12,801 bases of DNA. Origin: Conidiobolus incongruus B7586. Lineage: Eukaryota; Entomophthoromycota; Entomophthoromycetes; Entomophthorales; Conidiobolaceae. The stretch is taken from the NCBI GenBank assembly GCA_000697335.1, contig JNEM01008122.1:1-12801 (forward strand), written 5' to 3'. A model generated the notes under the pieces. The model had not been told where the DNA came from. It saw only the letters and a list, made by a program, of their open reading frames with translations, and made no database searches. Shown piece by piece: positions 1 to 8,188 of the stretch. The position numbers and the translations under genes were made by a program. Each line of letters opens with the position of its first letter. Positions within the stretch are counted from its first letter, which is position 1.

Positions 1-978
1 CTAATTATTGACTTATATGGTAATATAAATATAGCAATAATAATAAAAATAAAGTATCTTAAAAATACACTGAAATACTTTAAGTAATATGATAGGAATT
101 AAATAATTCAAAAACAAGATAATATGATTTTATTAATAAAATAAATATAAGTATTTGAAATTTTAAACAAGTTATATTATATAAGAATAATCTTTATTTA
201 ATATTAAAATTTATAAGAGCAAAAAAATCATCAATATTGCCTTTTTAGTTAACTAATATTTGAAATTATATATAGCTAGGATTTTATATAAATTTCATTT
301 AAAAAATAATTAACATTTGAGAAAAAAAATAAGCTATCTCAGATATACTCTTTTAACAAGTATATTATTTATTATTAAAGTGGTCATTCATTATTTTTAT
401 ATAGTTATCCTGCAAAAAATATTTAAATAACAGATATTATATATTATATCTTGGGATACTGAAAGCAATAATAAAAAATCAATTATTCAATATTATATGA
501 TATATAAAGGAAATTATATTATATCCTTATATATATATAATTTCATCGACTTATATTTTTATAAACTATATTTTAAATTTATTCATAGAAGTAATATTTT
601 TATTTTAAAAATTATAAATAATTCAATATAAAATAAATATTATTTTTACAAAATAATAGTGAATTAAGTATTAACAAATTTTAAATTAAATTTTTTTAAT
701 TAAATCATTATATTAATATTTATAGTGATCAAAATGATAAATCAAAGATATTAAATACCAGTATATATATTTATTATATACTGAAATTTACTCTAGTGTT
801 CTTTAATAAATGTATAGCTTATATTTGAATTAATATATTTAAAAGAATTTTTATTTCAATATATAATTCAATTAAAATATTAATTTCAAAATTTTTGATT
901 GATTATTAATAATTTATATTACAAACTGATATAAAAATCAAAAATAATTCAAAAATGACATATTGAATAATTTATTAA

Positions 979-980
<2 letters not shown>

Positions 981-1015
<35 letters not shown>
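981..1015. repeat. (TA)n dinucleotide microsatellite
   Basis: An uninterrupted TA alternation of about 17.5 units runs here and ends at a G at 1016. It is self-complementary and likely to be length-variable between strains. No gene lies near it; PRP5 ends some 700 bp to the right. Confidence 0.95.
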
Positions 1016-1019
<4 letters not shown>

Positions 1020-1628
1020 TATTAAATTTTTAACCCATTGAAAATGATTTCAATAATATTAATTTCAAAAAAACATTTTTACTTATTTTTCAAACTAATA
1101 AAAATGTTTAATATTTATAATCTTATCAAGCCAATATTTTTATAAATATTATTTTGTAAAATAATGAAACTAATTCAATATAATATATTATACATAGAAT
1201 TACTATTAAATATCATACTAGTATAAACATTTAATATACTCATCAAATAAAAACAAACTAATTTATAAAGATTCTCTTCTATAATTTAGATATTTAATTG
1301 AACAGATCTGAATCAACTTTTTGAATTTGAAATTAATTATTCAAAAAGTAAATTTAATATTATTTATTATATATAAACTTAGTCTTGTAGCTTCACATCC
1401 AATAGATTTTCATTTTGAAACGGATAGACATTATACTTAATTCATAATATTCAACTTTATAAATAGTTATTTTTCCTACTTATTAATATATATTGTGAGA
1501 TCAATTTTTGGAAAATGCGAACAATGTATATATGAAACTTAGTAATAATGACATAGATTAATACCTTAAAATATTCGAGAAATATTGTATGAAAAACATT
1601 TTAGATAAATATTCACATTATGAATGAT

Positions 1629-1634
1629 TTTATT
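1629..1634 (-). terminator. Possible PRP5 poly(A) signal (AATAAA)
   Basis: On the minus strand this reads AATAAA, about 90 nt beyond the PRP5 stop codon. In such AT-rich DNA the hexamer arises often by chance, so this is only a candidate. Confidence 0.25.
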
Positions 1635-1723
1635 AGAGTTAATAAACAGGAAATGATTAGTGAAATGAGTACACTATAATCATTTGAAAATAAACGTTTT
1701 GGAGAAAAATATTTGACCTTGAA

Positions 1724-4700
1724 CTAAAGAACGGAATATCTTCCTGAAGATCCCAAACCCATGGAAATATTGCGATTTTCTTGCTCTTGAGCTGCGATCG
1801 TAGCATCGAAGAGGATTCGTTTGATTTCGGCTTTTGCACGATCTACCACTAATTCACTATCGCCTTCAATGAACAAGTATAACTTTCTTTCGTTTGATCC
1901 TGGAGCAGGTGACTTGCCTGGTGGGAAGTAAGAACCTCTAGTCGTGATGGCAGCACCTGTAACTTCCGTAATAAGACTGATTTGCTCTTTGTTAGTGACA
2001 CGCCACCTGGCCTTTTGAGGGAAATCGTTAATTTCAAATTCATAGTTAAATCCATTCGTCTTTTCACCAAATTCAATTCCATTAATACCTCTAGATAAAG
2101 CAGGATTAAGTCCAGCACCGACAGCGGCGTTAATACGTTGAACAGCTTCTTTGGCGAGCTGAACAGCGGTTTGTTGTTGTGTTGGAGGTGTAGATGTAGA
2201 AGTTTCGGGTGCTTGATGATTGGTATTTGTTGAGAGAAGAGCTTCAGGATCAACTTCTTCGTCAGATTCATCATCCTCAACACCATAAGTTTTCTTCTGA
2301 ACAGCTTTGACCAAATCACGTTCTTTATCAAACCTTTCTAAACCTTTACCACCAAATCCTGATCCTGCAATTTGAGCTACACCAGATTCGACCTTAGATT
2401 GGAATCCATCAGCAAGTGCTTGAAGTTCTTGAGGAACAGGAGTGTTACTTTGTTTGAGAGCGCGAACAATATCAACAGCATAACGATCTTGACTGGGCGT
2501 TATAAAGGTATACGCGGTACCAGGAATACCAGCTCGACCTGTTCGCCCTACACGATGAACGTAATCTTCCATATGATTAGGACATTCATAATTAATAACT
2601 AGGCCTAATTTTTTAACATCTAAACCACGGGCAGCGACTGAAGTTGCAACAAGAATTTGAAATACACCCTCTTTAAAATCGGCAATCGTAGAATCACGAT
2701 CAAGCTGATCTTTACCACCATGAAGAGACATACATGGATATCCTTTTTGAATAAGATCTCTCAAAAGGTTGTCTGCAGCTTCGTGAGTATCTACAAAAAT
2801 CAAGGCTCTGGAATTTTCGGTATCATCTTTATAATATTCACCTAAGATTTGAAGCAATCTAAACAGCTTGGTATTGGCTTCTCTCACTTCGACAATCTGA
2901 GTGACATCAGAGCATACAGTACTCTTACCACCAACTGTAATTTCGAGGGGTTGACGAAGAATTTTTCTAGCTAAGGCTTCCATTTGACGAGGGAAAGTAG
3001 CTGAGAATAAAACAGTTTGACGATCAGGTCTAATATTATTCACAATTTTCATTACTTGAGGTTCAAAACCCATATCAAACATACGATCAGCTTCGTCCAA
3101 CACTAAATATGTAACTCTTTGTAAACTCAACAATCTACCTGAGTTGGCACATAATAAATCGATCATACGTCCAGGAGTTCCTACTAAAATCTCAGCACCT
3201 CTCTTTAAATCAGCTATTTGATCTTTGATAGGGGAGCCACCATATGCACAAACAGCTCTGAGATTCAACACTTTTAAAAACCATTTACAAACCTTGTGAA
3301 TTTGAACTGCCAATTCTCTAGTTGGAGTCAAAATAAGAGCAATTGGGCCTTCTAAATTTTCTAAAGGGCGTTGATCCTTGACATGTCGAAAGAGTGGTAA
3401 TAAGAAAGCCAGTGTTTTACCACTACCTGTTTTAGCAATACCAATCACATCTCTACCAGCCATAATTGCCGGAATAGCTTGAGATTGAATTGGGGTGGGA
3501 TGTGTAATATTTTGCTTTTTTATAGCTTCAACACATCCAGAAGGAAGACCACAATGCGTCCACTTCTTGACAGGTTTAGGACAATTTGATCCCCTGACTT
3601 TGATACCATCCAATTCTTCTCGAAGTCTGGCTACTTCTTCATTAGTTAAGTTAGCTAATTCAGGAGGTTCAACATAAAAATTTTTAGTGAATGGCTCATA
3701 TTCAATGGCATCATGATTAACAGTGGGGACTTCTTTCTTTTTAACTCTCTTTGCAGCGAGAGCTAAAATATCTTCAGGGTCACTACCGCTATCTTGATCA
3801 GCATCATCGATATCTAAATTAACCGGAACAGATTGTTGGGAAGATTGGCTCTGAAGCTGCCCAACTTTTTGATTGTATTGATAATTTAATACTTGAACTT
3901 CAGATTCGACATCCTGCATAAATGCATCCAATGGATCAATTTCTTCATCGTCATGATCACCTTTTTTGGAATTAGATTCTGCTTCATCATTTTTTTCGTC
4001 CTGACCATTAGCTTTCGAGTTAGTATCCATTTCTTCGTCCTCTTCATCATCTTCAAAGGACCATTTTTTACCAGTGGATTCGGTGACTGGAGGGTGAATA
4101 ATTCCATTTGCCTCATCTTCAGCACGTTTTCTGGCTTCCTCTTCCTCTCTCTGTTTACGCCATTTTTCAACCCTTTCTCTTCTTTGTCTTATTTTTTCTT
4201 CTTCAGCAGGGTCGATTAAATGGGCAATTGAGGGTCTGGAACTCGAATTCTCAGCAACGACATTATTCTAAAAAGTGATATTAAATTGCGAAAATCAAGT
4301 ATAAGTATATATTGAACTTACTTGGGATACACTCGGCGAATCTTTAGTATTATATTCATGATTATCTTTAACATCATTACCATTTACAGTAGTCTTTCGT
4401 AAAGGGGAAAGAGAGCGATTCGAGCCGCGAGATCTAGAGTCAGGGCGACGACTCGAAGATCTTTCGTCGCGACCTAGCGAATCATGGCGACTTCTGTCAC
4501 GGTATTTACTACGTTCAACGAACGAATCTCTTGAAGAGTGTCTATCACGCGAGTGATAGTCTCTATCTCTGCTTCTACTTCTATATCTTTCTTTATCTCT
4601 TCTTCTGTGGCTCTCTCTATCCCTATCCCTATCCCTATCCCTATCTCTTTCTCTTTCTCTGCCACTTTCCCTATCTCTTTCTCTTTCCCTTTCTTTGTGC

Positions 4701-5050
4701 TTACGATAGTCCCTATCTTTGTCTCTTTCACGATCTCTTTCGCTTCGGCTATAACTCTCGGAACGTCTTTCTCTATCGCGCTCTTTATCATAGTATCGAT
4801 CTCTGTCTCTTTCCTTTTCTCTGCGACGCTCTCTTTCCTTATCTCTATAGCGATCTCTCTCTTTATCCCTTTCTCTTTCCCTATCCCTTTCTCTATCTCT
4901 ATGGCGACTAATATATCTTTCGTCTTCATAATCGCGCTCCCTTTCTCTCTTTCTTCTGGATGAGGAAGATTTGTGACGCTTATAGTCCTGCTCGGAAGAA
5001 GTACTTGGAGACCTAGAAAGACGACTTGGTTGGTCTTTATCGGCTGTCAT
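1724..5050 (-). CDS. PRP5: Prp5/DDX46-type DEAD-box RNA helicase (pre-mRNA splicing), two exons
   Basis: This is the nuclear ATP-dependent RNA helicase that remodels U2 snRNP during prespliceosome formation. Exon 1 is 5050-4322 (243 codons) and exon 2 is 4267-1724 (847 codons plus TAG). The phase-0 junction gives 1090 residues, close to animal DDX46 (about 1030). Residues 1-230 form an RD/RE/RS-rich domain. Next come an acidic linker and the family's DPLD motif (354-357). The helicase core follows: Q motif glutamine near 504, Walker A AKTGSGKT (521-528), DEAD (634-637), SAT (665-667), motif [11 protein letters not shown] (about 784-793) and HRVGRTGR (814-821). A C-terminal KH-like region (about 984-1064) contains a YFPPGK segment typical of DDX46. 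The ATG at 5050 has A at -3. An internal ATG at 4030 (residue 323) would skip the N-terminal domain and is not preferred. Family assignment is firm; the splice sites are inferred from the sequence. Confidence 0.96.
4268..4321 (-). other. Spliceosomal intron in PRP5 (54 nt)
   Basis: Read on the minus strand, exon 1 ends in CAA, followed by a GTAAGT donor. The intron ends in a pyrimidine run and TTTTTAG. Removing it joins two frames exactly: exon 1 up to residue 243, and exon 2, which continues upstream of the ATG at 4030 with residues typical of DDX46 (a basic coiled segment, then KKWSFEDD). Possible branch sites are a CTTGAT or TTTAAT box; neither matches the consensus perfectly. Unspliced, the frame adds eight codons and stops at TGA (4295-4297). 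Confidence 0.93.
4621..4644 (-). repeat. Four identical hexamers coding for Arg-Asp pairs
   Basis: The plus strand carries four perfect CCCTAT units, flanked by further degenerate CTCTTT/CTCTAT units. On the coding strand these are AGG-GAT codon pairs in the middle of the RD/RE domain of PRP5. The rest of this domain mixes AGA, CGA, CGC and CGT with GAT, GAC and GAG. The identical run therefore points to recent hexamer slippage. Confidence 0.85.
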
Positions 5051-5410
5051 AATAAAATTTTGATGTTTACAATACTTTTTTAATTTGATAAATGGAGTAC
5101 AGTGATTAGAATTTAGCTAAAATATATAATATGAATTTTTAAATAAAAAATAGCTTGAAAAAAATCTAAATAATTCGAATGAGATTAAAATCTTTTTTAT
5201 GAAAGTTTGTATAAAAATATCTAAAAAAAACAAATTAACAATTAATCAAGAAATTTGGAAAATTAATAAATGTGTTACCTTACTAGATGATCTTTATATA
5301 ATAAACGAAATGAAAAATTAAAATTAGTTACTTTTTTTAAATAATTTAAATTATTTTTTTAGTACTTTAAAAGTGATTGAAATTCAAATAATAAAATTTC
5401 AACTGACGCC

Positions 5411-5525
5411 CCAATAAAGGGTGAAAATTTATATCCAATGAACCAATTGAATTTTATGGGATTATAAATTGAGAAAATAATGAGCTATTAAATGAATCAT
5501 ATAATATTTTAATTATGTTTCCAAT
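5411..5525. promoter_or_regulatory. Cluster of four CCAAT pentamers
   Basis: CCAAT occurs on the plus strand at 5411-5415, 5435-5439, 5443-5447 and 5521-5525, about 360-475 bp upstream of the PRP5 start codon. CCAAT is the core bound by the fungal HAP (NF-Y) complex in either orientation. In DNA this poor in C and G, four copies in 115 bp is more than expected by chance. Function is inferred only. Confidence 0.35.
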
Positions 5526-6045
5526 TAAACGAAAAAAACTCCAAAAAGTATTGACAAATTATATGATTGAATTAATAATGATACCAAAATACTCAATTTC
5601 AAAAATATTTACATTTTATAATTCTAATGAAATTTCTGGAAATATAACTTCAAAAAAATGCAAATAATTCATTTCAATGTTTGTCTCGAATTTAAATAAA
5701 CATTTCAAATTAACAATAGTCAGTTAAATCTGAAAATTCTTCATTGAATTTTGAAATACTGCATATTATTAAAATCATAAGAAATGGTATTTTAATGTGG
5801 TTATAAATTTTGATAACATGAAATAAAGAATTTGAGCAGTGTATGAAAATAAGCAATTGAAAATGATATTGAAGTATATATAATTGAATAAATTTAATAT
5901 CAGCATTTGATATTAAATGAGTATTGGATAATTAATAAAATGATGTTTATTAAAATGAATATAGAGTAATCATTCAGATATTTATGATTAAAAAATATGT
6001 AAATAAAAATTTTGATTGAAAATAGAGTTGTATAAATTGTGGTTC

Positions 6046-6051
6046 AAAAAA
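6046..6051 (-). terminator. Pol III terminator of initiator tRNA-Met
   Basis: Six A residues on the plus strand give TTTTTT on the transcribed minus strand. The run lies about 25 nt past the tRNA 3' end and is the first run of at least five T downstream of the gene. Confidence 0.55.
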
Positions 6052-6075
6052 CCTACATCATTTTGCAAAGGAAAT

Positions 6076-6147
6076 TAGCAGCGAGAGGTTTCGATCCTCC
6101 GACCTCGGGGTTATGAGCCCCGCGCGCTTCCTCTGCGCTACGCTGCT
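6076..6147 (-). tRNA. Initiator tRNA-Met (CAT)
   Basis: The 72-nt gene folds as a full cloverleaf with anticodon CAT in the loop CTCATAA. It is the initiator and not the elongator. The acceptor stem begins with A1 paired to T72. The anticodon stem has an unbroken run of G-C pairs next to the loop. The T-loop reads ATCGAAA, giving A54 and A60 in place of the usual TTC start. All seven acceptor pairs form (AGCAGCG with CGCTGCT), and the discriminator is A. Internal promoters are an A box (TAGCGCAGAGG) and a B box (GGATCGAAACC). The only weak pair is a G-T wobble at the outer end of the T-stem. There is no intron. Confidence 0.97.
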
Positions 6148-8188
6148 GTATTTTTGTCTCAAATCCAATTTTTACTTGTGTAATTTAGAATTATTACAAA
6201 CAACTTGTATGAGTTTTTGATGCCATCAATTCCTGTCTATGATTTAATGATTATACTCTTCATTTGTCATTAGCACAGGTTTTGATAAAATTTTCGGACT
6301 CAAAAATTAATCTAGACTCTCCACCTTAAATTAGTTTAAAATTGTGAAAACATTTTTCTTTTGCCCTATATCCTTTTTCAAATATTAAATTATCATCAAA
6401 ATTTCATTTAAATAAAATTGACCATTTTTTATTAATATATTTTTTAGTATATATTTTGAAATATGCGATACAGTTTTAATAATATATAAATTTATCTACA
6501 AATTATTCGATTGTTATACTATTATTCAATTATGATTATTGTACAGTTTCAACTTTCAACTGTATTTGTATTAACTTCAAAACAATTTATTATTTTGAAT
6601 TTATATCTGGTAATGTTATTAAGTAATACTTAAAAATTGTTGGGTAGATCAATATTCATATTTACTCTTAATAATCACTTTTTAACCAAATTAGTCAAAT
6701 TAGTCAATTTTTTCGGTATTAATATCATATTTTCTAGTGAATCAAGGGTACTCTCCATAATTTTATAATTCAATAATATCAAAAATAATACATTATCTGA
6801 TGACACCATCATGATAAGGACCCATGTTTCATTGAAAAATTGTATATTATAAAATCCAAAATTGCATATATATAATTATAAAATAATTGCACTATTAGTT
6901 ATTCCTACAAGTTAACAGTTTTTGAAACTAATATAAAATGGCAATTTTCAAATTATACAAAACACCTGTCAAAAATGAAAAAAGACATAAGAATTTTCTA
7001 ATCATGTAATAAAATTGCTTCCCTTAATATATATTTTTAAATTTTTCAAAGTTTTCCACTCCGATAACCAGTATTTGGCTGAAATTGTTGAGTTTTGGGT
7101 GTATTGACAGGTTTTATAAATTCAATAAAGACCACCTCGCATAAAAAAGTAAACATATAGCATTTAAAATTGGTGGATTCATTAATTTATGCACTGACTA
7201 AAAATAATGATAAATATGTAAAAAGAATGTTTAAAAATTATTTATACTAATCTGCTTTTTTAGTTTCTTCATATTAGTGTGGTCAAATTAAATAGAAACT
7301 ATCATAACAATTTGTATAGAATTTTGTTGCAAAAAGGCAATATGATTAAAATACAGGTATAAATTAGAATAAAATGGTTACATAATATATAATTTTCAAG
7401 CTAAAATGAATAATAAAATAGAATAAACCAAATTCAACTTATATTTTAGTCTGTCTATTCGTGATATTAGTGAAACGGTGAATTAGAGTGGCACCAATTT
7501 ATGCAAATGTAAATTCATAATAATATAATAATGATTTAATTTATTATTTAAATTTGATCATTCTTATAGGACAAGATTAAAACCAGACTTGTACCTTTTA
7601 ACTATTTAATTAAAATCATGCTTATAATCCACCAAACTTATATTAAAACTTTAAACTGGCTGCATTTGAATTTAATTATTGCATCCTTATTAGAATTTAT
7701 AAAAAATATTGATAATACCCAGAAAAAACAAATTATTAATGACAATATGATACTAAAAATTTTTTAAGAGTTGATATTTAATTAACATATTATCAATATA
7801 ATTTTTAATATAAACTATCAACTTAGCGCCCTATCCTAATTATTACCAAATCAAGTTACAAAAAGCAATCAACAATAAAAATGCAATATTAATAGTATAT
7901 CCAAATGGCACTGTAATAATAAATAAAAGACCTTATCAAATATTTTAAAAGCCTTAAAAACTGACAAATTGGCTAAATTTTAAAGAATAAAATTTTAATG
8001 TATTTGTATAACCTCAAATATAGAAAATTTTAATATTTGGCGATTATTAAATTATTTCTAGAGGGATATAAATTAAATTAGTTGGGCATTATATGGACAA
8101 AAGTCTCAAAGGAATATTGTTGAACAATATTTATATATTTTACTGTATTTATTTTTGTTATTTAATTATATTTAATTTTAATTTATTG
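6148..8188. other. 2-kb gene-free stretch
   Basis: No open frame of note, tRNA, snRNA or rRNA signature is visible on either strand. I looked for the conserved stretches of U1, U2, U4, U5 and U6 snRNA and did not find them. Small patches with more G and C occur near 6800-6830, 7060-7140, 7440-7510 and 7820-7840, but none could be assigned. The right end should include the promoter and 5' untranslated region of the kelch gene. Confidence 0.65.
8067..8073 (+). promoter_or_regulatory. Candidate TATA box of the kelch gene
   Basis: TATAAAT follows a GAGGG patch. Initiation about 30 nt downstream would begin near 8097-8100. That would exclude the upstream ATG at 8093 and leave the ATG at 8189 as the first codon. 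TATA-like words are common in this DNA, so support is weak. Confidence 0.3.

Larger units (their letters stand above)
1..1723. other. AT-rich gene-free stretch, left end
   Basis: I see no coding region, tRNA or recognisable transposon here. The sequence is almost entirely A and T, far poorer in G+C than the PRP5 gene beside it. It holds a (TA)n microsatellite and several small hairpins, which are described separately. The part next to the PRP5 stop codon should contain that gene's 3' untranslated region. A non-polyadenylated RNA or a strongly decayed element cannot be excluded by eye. Confidence 0.7.
5051..6075. other. Intergenic region upstream of PRP5
   Basis: No coding region is visible. 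The region should hold the PRP5 promoter and 5' untranslated region at its left, and the 3' trailer of the initiator tRNA gene at its right. The only distinct sites seen are a CCAAT cluster (5411-5525) and the pol III T-run (6046-6051). There is no clear TATA box close to the PRP5 start. Confidence 0.65.

Noticed and set aside
1849-2331. 160-codon minus-strand open frame within PRP5
   Set aside because: It overlaps the conserved C-terminal part of PRP5 in another frame and shows no domain.
3886-4219. Open frames on both strands near the start of PRP5 exon 2
   Set aside because: Both are out-of-frame readings of the Lys/Glu/Asp-rich PRP5 linker. The PRP5 frame is continuous from the acceptor at 4267 and matches DDX46.
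4621-4644. Interstitial telomere array
   Set aside because: The unit is CCCTAT, not the common fungal CCCTAA. Only four copies exist, and they lie in frame in a coding Arg-Asp tract.
4531-4963. Two long plus-strand open frames (Phe/Ser/Ile-rich and Tyr/Pro-rich) over PRP5 exon 1
   Set aside because: They are antisense shadows of the purine-rich Arg-Asp/Glu repeat. Their low-complexity composition is the mirror of that repeat, and PRP5 explains the region fully.
6076-6147. Elongator tRNA-Met
   Set aside because: The A1-T72 pair, the ATCGAAA T-loop and the G-C-rich anticodon stem identify the initiator.
6148-8092. Transposon or retroelement remnant in the long gap
   Set aside because: No terminal repeats, target-site duplication, coding remnant or A-rich tail distinguishable from the general AT richness was seen.
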